This document shows, piece by piece, positions 56,311-63,852 of a DNA stretch of 64,000 nt. The notes beneath the pieces are model-generated. The model saw nothing but the letters and a program-made list of their open reading frames with translations. It was not told the origin of the DNA and ran no database searches. The stretch is taken from NCBI GenBank assembly GCA_019637295.1, contig JAHBVX010000001.1, forward strand, positions 161,501 through 225,500, in the 5' to 3' direction. A program made the translations under genes and the position numbers. Position 1 is the first letter of the stretch. The number at the start of each line of letters is the position of its first letter. This DNA is from Polyangiaceae bacterium (GTDB taxonomy: Bacteria > Myxococcota_A > Polyangia > Polyangiales > Polyangiaceae).

Positions 56311-57804
56311 ATGACCGAACCGTCGGCTCCCCGTCTCCTTGGCCGCTACGCCATTCACGAGGAGCTCGCGTCTGGGGGTATGGCCACGGTGCACCTGGGC
56401 CGGTTGCTGGGTCCCGCAGGCTTCTCCCGCACGGTCGCCATCAAGCGCCTGCACCCGCAGTTCGCCAAAGACCCAGAGTTCGTCGCCATGTTCCTGGACG
56501 AAGCGCGCCTCGCGGTGCGCATCCAACACCCCAACGTCGTCCAGACGCTCGATGTCGTGGCTCAAGAGGGCGAGCTCTTCATCGTGATGGAGTATCTCCA
56601 CGGCGCCACGGTGGGGCAGCTCCTGCGCGCTCATCAGAAGCCCGTGGACCCGGCGATCGCTGTCTCGATCGCGTCGGCTGCGCTGCACGGGCTGCACGCC
56701 GCCCACGAAGCCAAGAGCGATCGAGGTGAACCCCTCGGCATCATCCATCGCGACATCTCACCGCAGAACCTGTTCGTGGGGCGCGATGGTGTGACCCACG
56801 TGCTCGACTTCGGCGTCGCCAAGGCGGCGGGACGCTTTCACACGACGGAAGAGGGCCAGGTCAAAGGCAAGCTGCCGTACATGGCGCCAGAGCAGATCCG
56901 GAGTGAGCCTCTCAGTTCGCGCACCGACGTCTACTCGGCGTCGGTGGTGCTCTGGGAGCTGCTCGTCGCCCGTCGCTTCATCACCGGGCAGAACCCGGGG
57001 GCGGTGATCGAGCGCGTGCTGTTCGGCAACGCCGACGCGCCGAGCAAGCGCGCTCAGTCGGTTCCGCGCGTGCTCGATGGCATCGTACTCAAGGGCCTGT
57101 CCAAGGATCCCGCGGAGCGCTTCGGCTCGGCGCGGGAGATGGCGCTGGAGCTCGAGCGGGCCGTGCGCCCGGCGCTCGCGTCGGAGGTCGGCGCCTGGGT
57201 CGAGACCGTGCTCGGCGCGGAGCTCGACCGCCGCGCCGAGCGCGTCGCACGTATCGAGAGCGGCTCCGACAGCTCGGGCATGAGCTCGCTGCTCGCGGAG
57301 ATCGTCACACCGAGCGGCAGCGCTGCTGCAGAAGCGCCAGCGGCGGCCAGCACCGCGCAGCCAGCCGGCGATCTTCGCAGCTCGTCCGTGTCCGCACAGC
57401 TGTCGGCCCCCATCCTCGTGGCAGCTCCTGCCAGACCCACGCGCACCTGGCTGCTCGCGGCCTCGGCGCTCGCGCTGTTGGGCGTGGGTTTCGGGCTCAG
57501 CCGGTTGCTGACGTCGAGTGAGAGTCCCTCGCCCGCCGCGAGCGAGGCGAGCGTGGCAGCTCCCGCAGCGTCGTCGAGCGCGCCGGCCGAGCCCGCACGC
57601 ATCGCGAGCGCCGTCGCGCGGGACGATGCGCCACCTCCCGGCCCAGTCACCGTCCCGGATGCCGGGAGCGAGGGGGGACCGCCGCCCAGCGACAAGAAGC
57701 CCCCGGCTACTTCACGCCCGCCCGCCAAGCCGCGGGCGAACTGCGACCCGCCGTGGACCTTGGATCAGGACGGGCGCAAGCGATACAAGATGGATTGTCT
57801 TTGA
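56311..57804 (+). CDS. Hanks-type Ser/Thr protein kinase with C-terminal membrane helix
   Basis: This is a 497-residue protein from ATG 56311 (ATG 56287 is an alternative). The kinase domain covers residues about 10-270: GGMATVHLGR Gly loop, VAIKRLHPQ with K45, HRDISPQN with H146-R147-D148, DFGVAK and MAPEQ. A linker rich in Ala/Ser leads to one helix (LLAASALALLGVGFGLSRLL, about 373-392) and an outside tail of Pro/Ala/Ser with two Cys (NCDPPW, KMDCL). Myxobacteria hold large sets of such receptor-like kinases. The target is unknown. The gene for a PEGA-like membrane protein follows after the tRNA. Confidence 0.9.
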   Translation: MTEPSAPRLLGRYAIHEELASGGMATVHLGRLLGPAGFSRTVAIKRLHPQFAKDPEFVAMFLDEARLAVRIQHPNVVQTLDVVAQEGELFIVMEYLHGATVGQLLRAHQKPVDPAIAVSIASAALHGLHAAHEAKSDRGEPLGIIHRDISPQNLFVGRDGVTHVLDFGVAKAAGRFHTTEEGQVKGKLPYMAPEQIRSEPLSSRTDVYSASVVLWELLVARRFITGQNPGAVIERVLFGNADAPSKRAQSVPRVLDGIVLKGLSKDPAERFGSAREMALELERAVRPALASEVGAWVETVLGAELDRRAERVARIESGSDSSGMSSLLAEIVTPSGSAAAEAPAAASTAQPAGDLRSSSVSAQLSAPILVAAPARPTRTWLLAASALALLGVGFGLSRLLTSSESPSPAASEASVAAPAASSSAPAEPARIASAVARDDAPPPGPVTVPDAGSEGGPPPSDKKPPATSRPPAKPRANCDPPWTLDQDGRKRYKMDCL

Positions 57805-57853
57805 GCGACTCTGGCTTGGCAATCGATGGGCGCTGGACCAAGCTCAGCGGGCG

Positions 57854-57936
57854 GGCCCCTTGGCGGAATGGCAGACGCAGGGGACTTAAAATCCTCGGCT
57901 CGAGAGAGCGTCCCGGTTCGAGCCCGGGAGGGGCCA
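57854..57936 (+). tRNA. tRNA-Leu (anticodon TAA)
   Basis: The acceptor arms GGCCCCT and AGGGGCC pair perfectly. U8 and a Leu-type D arm (GGCGGAATGGCAGACGC) follow. The anticodon loop is ACTTAAAAT with TAA, the variable arm is long (class II, tcggctcgagagagcgt) and the T arm is CCCGG-TTCGAGC-CCGGG. A73 is the Leu discriminator. The next three bases are CCC, so the CCA end is not fully encoded. Confidence 0.93.
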
Positions 57937-57986
57937 CCCTGACGCAGTCGAGCGACGCATTGCGTGCGCGCCAGTGCCGGCGCTAA

Positions 57987-58859
57987 ATGGAGGCTGTGAT
58001 CACCAAGCCTCTGGCTGCAGCGACGCTGGTCGCCGGGCTCTCGTGGAGCAGCGTGACGCTCGGCACGTCGAAGCAGGAGTGCGTCGCGGCCGCGCAGGAC
58101 GCACAGTCGCTGCGCGCCGATGCCAAGCTCGTGTCGGCGCGCGAGAAGCTCCTCATCTGCGCGCGCGAAGCGTGTCCGCGGGTCGTGCGCGCGGACTGCG
58201 CGTCTTGGCTCACGGAGGTCGACCAGGCGCTGCCCTCCCTCGTCGTTCGGGTTCGGGACGCGGGTGGCGCCGACCTCGCGGGTGCTTTGTTCCTGGACGG
58301 CGCGAAGCTGAGAGACTCCCTCGACGGTGCTCCTGTGGTGCTCGACCCTGGACCTCGTCGCGTGCGCATCGAGCTGGCCGACGGTCGTTCGGTCGAGCGC
58401 GAGGTGCTGGTGGCCGCGGGAGAGAAGAATAGACTCGTCGTCCTCGAAGCGCCGAGCGCCGGCTCCCCCGCGCCAGGTCGGGGCCCGCCCGCGGCTGCCC
58501 AGCGGGGGCAGGTCAGTGAGCCCCCCGCAAAGGAGTCCTCTGTCGCCCCCTGGGTCATCGGCGGGATCGGCGCCGTCGGCCTCGTCACCTTTGGTGTTCT
58601 GCAGGTGCTGGCGCGGAGCGAGTACGGCGAGCTGGAAGATGGCTGCGGGCGCGCCCGGACGTGCACGGACGACGAGCTCTCGCCCGTGCGCACCAAGTTC
58701 GTCGTGTCTGCAGTCGGGCTCGGCGTAGGCGTCGTGGGCCTCGGCGTGGCCGGCACGTGGCTGCTCGTGCAGTCCGATGGTGAGTCGGGGCCGCGGGCCC
58801 GGCTCGCGGTCGAGCCGTCGCCATCCGGCGCGATGCTGCGCGGCGGGCTCAGCTTCTGA
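57987..58859 (+). CDS. Exported PEGA-like membrane protein
   Basis: This is a 290-residue protein. A signal peptide (residues 1-28) is followed by a short domain with four Cys (KQECVAAAQDAQ, LLICAREACPRVVRADCASW) typical of proteins that follow myxobacterial kinases, then a PEGA-like beta domain (LVVRVRDAGGADLAGALFLD, RRVRIELADGRSVEREVLV). Two membrane helices (about 190-210 and 240-262) lie near the C-terminus. The partner is probably the kinase upstream, as such pairs are common in these genomes, but this is inferred from position only. Confidence 0.72.
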   Translation: MEAVITKPLAAATLVAGLSWSSVTLGTSKQECVAAAQDAQSLRADAKLVSAREKLLICAREACPRVVRADCASWLTEVDQALPSLVVRVRDAGGADLAGALFLDGAKLRDSLDGAPVVLDPGPRRVRIELADGRSVEREVLVAAGEKNRLVVLEAPSAGSPAPGRGPPAAAQRGQVSEPPAKESSVAPWVIGGIGAVGLVTFGVLQVLARSEYGELEDGCGRARTCTDDELSPVRTKFVVSAVGLGVGVVGLGVAGTWLLVQSDGESGPRARLAVEPSPSGAMLRGGLSF

Positions 58860-58896
58860 CGGCGGAGCTCTCCGTTCGGGTGTAGGCTAGGTCCGT

Positions 58897-59841
58897 ATGC
58901 GCGCGATTGCGTCATCGGTGCTCGGCGCGAGCTTGCTCGTCTCGTGCTTGTTCCCGGATGTGTCTCAGTTCGGCGAGTGTGCTGACGGCGCGTGTGCGGG
59001 CAGCGGAGCGGCGGACGCCTCCGCCTCGGGCGGACAGTCAGGTGGCGGAGGGGACGCCGGCACGGTCGGCGGGAGCGGCGGCAGTGGTGGCGCTGCTGGC
59101 GGTGGTGGCGTCGCGGGTGGCGGCGGTCAAGACGCTGGCGGCAGCGGCGGAGTGGGTCCGTGCGGCACGCACCTGGGCGGCCCCATGGTGCTGATCGCGA
59201 AACATGACTACTGCATCGACGCCACCGAGGTGACCAAGGCTCAGTACACACTGTTCCTCGAGGACGCCGGCGCGACCGCGAACGACACCTCGGCGGAGTG
59301 CAGCTGGAACACGTCGCACAAGCCGCCCGCGTACCTGTACGACACCGCCAGCACGCTGGCGGAGGATCCGATCCAAGGCGTCAACTGGTGCAACGCACGC
59401 GCATACTGCGCGTGGGCGGGCAAGCGGCTGTGCGGCAAGGTCGGAGGCGGGACGCTCGCCCTTGGCGAGACCGGGACCGGCGCGAGCGAATGGTACGTCG
59501 CGTGTTCGCGGGACGGAGCGCGTACGTATCCATACGGCGGAACGCACCTGTCCGGTGCCTGCAACGACGAGAAGGGCGGCGTCACACCGTTCGGGCAAGA
59601 GCCTGTGCAGTCGAACGCGGGTTGCGAAGGCGGCTACGATGGGATCTACGACATGAGCGGCAACGTGTTGGAGTGGGTGAACGCGTGCGGCACCGGCAGC
59701 GATCCTGCCAAGGTGCAGTGTCAGACCTCCGGTGGAACCTGGAACTTCGATGGCAACGCGACGTTCTGTGCGTTCGGACAGGCGCATCCGCGCGACAATG
59801 TCGCTCCCCAAGCCGGCTTTCGCTGCTGCAAGACCCCGTAG
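58897..59841 (+). CDS. SUMF1/FGE-like domain lipoprotein with Gly linker
   Basis: This is a 314-residue protein. Signal peptide with lipobox LLVSCLFP (Cys about 13), Gly/Ala/Ser linker to residue about 87, then a formylglycine-generating-enzyme-like C-type-lectin fold: PMVLIAKHDYCIDATEVTKA, then QGVNWCNARAYCAWAGKRLC, SGNVLEWVNAC and AGFRCCKTP. The catalytic Cys pair of true FGE is not clearly conserved, so it is more likely a non-catalytic surface or binding module. The downstream gene is convergent, 6 bp away. Confidence 0.83.
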   Translation: MRAIASSVLGASLLVSCLFPDVSQFGECADGACAGSGAADASASGGQSGGGGDAGTVGGSGGSGGAAGGGGVAGGGGQDAGGSGGVGPCGTHLGGPMVLIAKHDYCIDATEVTKAQYTLFLEDAGATANDTSAECSWNTSHKPPAYLYDTASTLAEDPIQGVNWCNARAYCAWAGKRLCGKVGGGTLALGETGTGASEWYVACSRDGARTYPYGGTHLSGACNDEKGGVTPFGQEPVQSNAGCEGGYDGIYDMSGNVLEWVNACGTGSDPAKVQCQTSGGTWNFDGNATFCAFGQAHPRDNVAPQAGFRCCKTP

Positions 59842-59847
59842 CGCCGG

Positions 59848-60285
59848 TCAGTTCTCCGGCGGCGCGCCGTAGTCCGCCGAGAACCCGGCGCCACCATCGA
59901 AGGGCGGTGCGCCGTACTCCGGCGCGGCTCCGGCGAAGCCGCCATCGCCTGCGGAGCCGCTCGCGCCGCTGGCGCCCCCGGTGCCCCCCGAGCTTCCGCC
60001 GGCGCCCCCGCTGCCGCCCCCGGTGCCCCCCGCGCTGTTGCCGCCGGTCGCGCCGGTGCCCGAGGAGCCCCCTTGTCCTCCGCCATCGTCGCTCCCGCAC
60101 GCGGCGGTCGACAGACCTGCGGCCAGCGTTGCGCCGAAGGCGAACAACGCGGCGCGACCGAGGCGCGGCGGGGGCGCGGGCTGCGCGCCGCTCGGAAGGT
60201 CGAGGGTGCCGCCACAAAACGGGCACTCGGACTCGACGACCATGACGTGCCTCTGGCACTCGGGGCAGGGAAGAAGCGGAGCCAT
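59848..60285 (-). CDS. Zinc-ribbon/YGxPP-family small protein, orphan paralog
   Basis: This is a 145-residue protein with the same plan as the tandem family at 1-1.5 kb: C7/C10 and a second pair in CPECQRHV and CPFCGG, PPRLGRAALFAFGATLAAG, a Cys in STAACGSDDG, a Gly linker, and a C-terminus with the motif twice, APEYGAPPFDGG and DYGAPPEN. One Arg of the twin pair is replaced by Pro. No radical SAM gene is adjacent, so if it is a substrate, modification would need the distant enzyme (58 kb away in this window). A 44-residue open frame lies 22 bp upstream. Confidence 0.78.
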   Translation of the reverse strand: MAPLLPCPECQRHVMVVESECPFCGGTLDLPSGAQPAPPPRLGRAALFAFGATLAAGLSTAACGSDDGGGQGGSSGTGATGGNSAGGTGGGSGGAGGSSGGTGGASGASGSAGDGGFAGAAPEYGAPPFDGGAGFSADYGAPPEN

Positions 60286-60307
60286 CGTGAAACCTCCGAG
60301 CCTGAGC

Positions 60308-60442
60308 CTAGCATGTGACTCGACGATCGCGGAAGGACGCGCCGTAGAGCGCGCCCCTGACGCTGCTGCCGGCTCCGGTAGCGCGGGTCGTCGAGGGCTT
60401 GCCGCCGGTCAGCACCTGGGTTCCGAAGGCCCACGCGCTCAC
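60308..60442 (-). CDS. Possible 44-residue small protein
   Basis: A GTG-initiated frame encodes VSAWAFGTQVLTGG, a Ser/Thr/Arg middle and a coding-like end (RGALYGASFRDRRVTC), with GC-rich third positions. It sits between a TerB-like gene (stop 60501) and the orphan YGxPP gene (start 60285) on the same strand. The upstream frame stays open across the TerB stop codon, so it may be the relic C-terminus of a larger gene. No family recognised, and no clear ribosome site was found. Confidence 0.25.
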   Translation of the reverse strand: MSAWAFGTQVLTGGKPSTTRATGAGSSVRGALYGASFRDRRVTC

Positions 60443-60500
60443 CGCGCTAGCCGCTCCCCGATGCGAGCGCGCGGCATCGCGCGCTGGTCCAGGAAGTGAC

Positions 60501-60830
60501 TCACAGACCCAGCGCCTGCTTGAGGTGATCGAGCTGCTCGCGCTCCTCGTCGTCGACGCTGCCGTCGGCGTAGGTCACGGCGCGCGCGGCCTCGAGGAAC
60601 GTCCTGCGGTGCGCCTCGGGTATCTTGCTGGGATCGAGGTCCCCCGGCGCTGGCGCGATCGCGAGCCAGTGCTCGACCTCGGCGCGGTCGTCGGCAGACA
60701 GCTGCAAGCGGTCCATCAGCCGCTCGATGAAGCGTCGCTCGGCGTCCTCGAGCTGCATGTCGGACCACGCGAAGGCGCACACGAACTTCAGTAGCAGCAG
60801 TCGTTCGTCACGGCTCAGTCGCTCGAACAT
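60501..60830 (-). CDS. Small TerB-like protein
   Basis: This is a 109-residue, all-helical protein. The TerB features are two acidic loops, AFAWSDMQLEDAERRFIERL (residues about 19-38) and YADGSVDDEEREQLDHLK (about 87-104), which suggest metal binding. There is no signal peptide. It is a stand-alone gene without other ter genes and is a distant relative of the 163-residue TerB-like protein at 18.9 kb. Cellular role unknown. Confidence 0.72.
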   Translation of the reverse strand: MFERLSRDERLLLLKFVCAFAWSDMQLEDAERRFIERLMDRLQLSADDRAEVEHWLAIAPAPGDLDPSKIPEAHRRTFLEAARAVTYADGSVDDEEREQLDHLKQALGL

Positions 60831-60867
60831 GCCGCCAGTCTAGCGACTCCCGAGCCAAAGAGACAGG

Positions 60868-61260
60868 CTACTTCTTCTTGCCCAGCACCCAGCGGCCGAC
60901 CACGAACGCTCCGCCTCCGACGAACACGAGGGTGACCGCGAGGCCTCCGCTCACGAGCATGTTGCGCTGCCACTTCTTCGCCACGGCGGCGCCGAGCTGG
61001 CGTCCAAAGCTGCCGTAGCTGCCGCCCCAACTCGAGGCCAGGCTCGAAGCGCGTGCGTACCGCGTGTACGAGTAGATCGACCCGCTGCAGGCGAGCAGCG
61101 CCAGCAGCACGAGGCCGAGGCCCGCGACCTGCGCGCAGCCGCTGGCCATGCTCTTGCCGCCAGCGGCGGGCGTCGCGGGCACCGGATAGCCAGGCGCGGC
61201 AAGTCCGTGCGCGGGATGTCCCTGGGGCGGGCCTGGTGGCGACATCGGCGGCTGTTGCAT
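60868..61260 (-). CDS. Two-helix membrane protein with Pro-rich N-terminus
   Basis: This 130-residue protein starts at ATG 61260 (MQQPPMSPPGPPQG). A much longer open frame upstream has no sensible start and overlaps the divergent ABC gene. Residues 1-35 are Pro/Gly-rich and cytoplasmic-looking. Helices span about 45-64 (VAGLGLVLLALLACSGSIYS) and 103-124 (GGLAVTLVFVGGGAFVVG). The end is KKK. Function unknown. It is divergent from the sugar ABC operon, sharing a 97-bp region with an inverted repeat. Confidence 0.65.
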   Translation of the reverse strand: MQQPPMSPPGPPQGHPAHGLAAPGYPVPATPAAGGKSMASGCAQVAGLGLVLLALLACSGSIYSYTRYARASSLASSWGGSYGSFGRQLGAAVAKKWQRNMLVSGGLAVTLVFVGGGAFVVGRWVLGKKK

Positions 61261-61272
61261 GTCCTTGGCGTG

Positions 61273-61289
61273 GGACTCTACACGAGTCC
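61273..61289. promoter_or_regulatory. Inverted repeat in the divergent promoter region
   Basis: GGACTC-TACAC-GAGTCC is a 6-5-6 inverted repeat about 70-85 bp upstream of the sugar-binding gene and 13 bp upstream of the membrane-protein start. It could be an operator for either gene. Confidence 0.3.
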
Positions 61290-61357
61290 GCTGCCGTTTT
61301 CTGCCTGCGAAAGGGGGCGCGCGGCCCGGGCTTCGATTACCCTCGCTGCCAGGCGTC

Positions 61358-62368
61358 ATGGAGACACGAAGGACGTTCTGTGCCGCGCTGACCGCCTTGG
61401 CGGCCGGCGCATGGCTCCCGGGCTGCCGGGACAAGGCAGCGCCGGGTCCGGGTGGCGGTGCGGGTCGACTGCGCATCGCCGTGATCCCGAAGGGCACCAC
61501 GCACGAGTTCTGGAAGAGCGTCCACGCCGGCGCCGTCAAGGCGTCTCGCGAGCTGGACGTGGACATCGTATGGAAGGGGCCGCTCAAGGAGGACGATCTC
61601 AAGAGCCAGATTGATCTGGTGCAGTCGTTCACTGCGCAGCGCGTCTCGGGCATCGTGCTCGCGCCGCTCAATGACAAGGCGCTCGTAGCGTCGGTCAACG
61701 GCGCCACGCGCGCGCAGATCCCCGTCGTCGTGTTCGACTCGGGGTTGTCGGGTGGCGAGGTGGTGAGCTTCGTCGCCACCGACAACCGCGCCGCGGGCCG
61801 CTTGGCAGGTGGTCGCATGGTGAAGCTGCTCGAAGGCAAGGGGCGGATCGTCGTGCTGCGCTACCAAGAAGGCTCCGCCAGCACGCGTGAGCGCGAGGAC
61901 GGCTTCCTGGAGGCGGTCAAGAAGGGCGGGCTCCAAGTCGTGAGCGACAACCAGTACGGCGGCGCGACGACGCAGACGGCGTTCGCCGCCAGCGAGAGCG
62001 TGCTGCTCGCCCGCGGCGCGGACAAAGGCGAGATCGATGGTGTGTTCTGTCCCAACGAGTCGACCACCTTCGGCATGCTGCTAGCGCTCGAGAAGGCGAA
62101 GCTCGCTGGCAAGCTGCGCTTCATCGGCTTCGATGCGTCGGACAAACTCGTGGCGGCGGTGCGTAGCGGCGACATCGACTCGCTGGTGCTGCAAGATCCG
62201 TTCAAGATGGGTCATCTCGCGGTCAAGACGCTGGTCGACAAGCTGCGTGGGCAGGCCGTGGAGGCGCGCATCGACACCGGCGCGAGCCTGGCCGACAAGG
62301 GCAACCTGGACGCTCCGGAGATCGCCGCGCTGCTGAAGCCGGACCTGGCCCCGTGGCTCGGCAAGTGA
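61358..62368 (+). CDS. Sugar ABC transporter substrate-binding lipoprotein (RbsB-like)
   Basis: This is a 336-residue protein. The signal peptide METRRTFCAALTALAAGAWL with lipobox LPGC puts the lipid anchor at about Cys22. The starting Arg pair also suggests possible Tat export. The mature part is a periplasmic-binding fold of the ribose/xylose type: IAVIPKGTTHEFWKSVHAGA, GIVLAPLNDKALV, VVFDSGL, VATDNRAAGRLAG and FIGFDASDKLV. It delivers the sugar to the permease encoded downstream. The stop overlaps the GTG of the ATPase gene. The exact sugar is unknown. Confidence 0.88.
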   Translation: METRRTFCAALTALAAGAWLPGCRDKAAPGPGGGAGRLRIAVIPKGTTHEFWKSVHAGAVKASRELDVDIVWKGPLKEDDLKSQIDLVQSFTAQRVSGIVLAPLNDKALVASVNGATRAQIPVVVFDSGLSGGEVVSFVATDNRAAGRLAGGRMVKLLEGKGRIVVLRYQEGSASTREREDGFLEAVKKGGLQVVSDNQYGGATTQTAFAASESVLLARGADKGEIDGVFCPNESTTFGMLLALEKAKLAGKLRFIGFDASDKLVAAVRSGDIDSLVLQDPFKMGHLAVKTLVDKLRGQAVEARIDTGASLADKGNLDAPEIAALLKPDLAPWLGK

Positions 62369-63852
62369 GTCGGCTCGAGCTCGCGGCCATCGCGAAGGCA
62401 TTCGGCTCCACGCGAGCCCTCGAGGACGTGAGCCTCAGCGTCGCGCCCGGGCGCATCCACGCGCTGCTCGGCGAGAACGGCGCGGGCAAGAGCACGCTGA
62501 TGCAGGTGATCGCCGGCGCCGAGCGGCCAGACCGGGGCAGCATGCGCCTCGAGGGACTGCCCTACGACCCCGTCTCGCCAGGGCAAGCGCGCGAGCGCGG
62601 CGTTGCCATCGTCCATCAAGAGCTGTCCATCTGCCCGCAGCTGAACGTGCGTGAGAATGTCTTGCTCGGCGCGGAACCGACGCGTCTCGGCTTGGTCGAT
62701 GCGCGGCGCGCGCGCCAGCGCACGGAGCGAGCGCTGCGGCTGCTTCGCGGAGCGGATCGCCCGCTCGACCCCGACACGCTGGTGTCCGAACTCTCACCGG
62801 CGGAGCAGCAACTCGTCGAGATCGCGCGAGCGCTGGCCCACGAAGCGCCCAAGCTGCTCATCCTGGACGAGCCCACCAGCAGCCTCGGCGGCGACGACGT
62901 CGAGCGGTTGTTCGCGTCGCTTCGCGCCCTGCGGGACGAGGGACTCGCCATCATCTACATCTCGCACTTCCTGGAGGAGGTGCGCCGACTGGCCGACGAC
63001 TTCACCGTGCTCCGGGACGGTCGCGCGGTGCTCTCCGGCGAGGTGCAGGCCAGCGAAGACGATGACTGGATCGCCGCCATGGTCGGGGAGAACGTCACGC
63101 AAGGCGCTGCGTCGGCGGTGCGCACGCCGGGTCGAGAGGCGCTCGGGTGTACCGGCCTCGTCTCTGCCAGCGGCCTGGCCGGCGTGGACCTGTCCCTCGC
63201 ACAAGGAGAGGTCCTGGGCATCGCGGGGCTCGTCGGCTCGGGTCGGACCGAGCTGCTCCGCGCCCTGTTCGGCCTCGAGCCCTTCAGCGCGGGGCAGGTG
63301 CGCGTACGCGGGCAGCGCGTCGTTCCCTCGCCGGCAGCTCAGCTCGCACGCGGGGTTGGCCTGCTCAGCGAAGACCGCAAGAGCGAAGGGCTCGCGCTCG
63401 CGCTCTCGGTCGCGGACAACCTCACGCTCTCGAAGCTCACTCCTTTCGGGCGCTGGGGGGTGGTGTCGCCGCGGCGGCAGCGCGGGGTCGCCGCGGCGTG
63501 GGTGGACCGTCTGCGCATTCGCTGTCGTGACGTGAGCCAACCCGCCCGCGAGCTCTCCGGCGGCAATCAGCAGAAGGTGGCGATCGCTCGCCTGCTTCAC
63601 CACGACGTGGAGGTGCTCTTGCTCGACGAGCCTACGCGCGGCGTGGACGTCTCCAGCCGCGCCGAGGTGCACGCGCTGATCGCAGACCTGGCGGCGCGCG
63701 GCAAGGCGGTGCTGATGGTCTCGAGCTCGATCTCGGAGCTGCTCGAGACCTGTGACCGCATCGCCGTCATGCGTCGGGGCGTGCTCGGGGCGCCCCGACC
63801 AGCGGGCGAGCTGAGTGAGCACGGGCTCCTGGCGGAGGCGAGCGGCGCGTGA
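62365..63852 (+). CDS. Sugar ABC transporter ATP-binding protein, duplicated (RbsA-like)
   Basis: This 495-residue protein starts at GTG 62365, overlapping the previous stop (an upstream GTG at 62353 is possible). The first ABC domain has LLGENGAGKSTLMQVI, the signature LSPAEQQLVEIARAL and LLILDEPTSSL. The second has a degenerate Walker A (GLVGSGRTELLRALFG), as is typical of RbsA, then ELSGGNQQKVAIARLL and LLLDEPTRGVDVSSRAEV. It powers carbohydrate import of the CUT2 class. Overlaps on both sides show a tight operon with substrate-binding and permease genes. Confidence 0.93.
   Translation: MSRLELAAIAKAFGSTRALEDVSLSVAPGRIHALLGENGAGKSTLMQVIAGAERPDRGSMRLEGLPYDPVSPGQARERGVAIVHQELSICPQLNVRENVLLGAEPTRLGLVDARRARQRTERALRLLRGADRPLDPDTLVSELSPAEQQLVEIARALAHEAPKLLILDEPTSSLGGDDVERLFASLRALRDEGLAIIYISHFLEEVRRLADDFTVLRDGRAVLSGEVQASEDDDWIAAMVGENVTQGAASAVRTPGREALGCTGLVSASGLAGVDLSLAQGEVLGIAGLVGSGRTELLRALFGLEPFSAGQVRVRGQRVVPSPAAQLARGVGLLSEDRKSEGLALALSVADNLTLSKLTPFGRWGVVSPRRQRGVAAAWVDRLRIRCRDVSQPARELSGGNQQKVAIARLLHHDVEVLLLDEPTRGVDVSSRAEVHALIADLAARGKAVLMVSSSISELLETCDRIAVMRRGVLGAPRPAGELSEHGLLAEASGA

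Noticed and set aside
52232-56312. Very long open frames on both strands overlapping the CusA-type pump gene
   Set aside because: In this high-GC DNA antisense frames lack stops. The pump frame has all family motifs, while the others give Arg/His-rich or low-complexity translations without domains.
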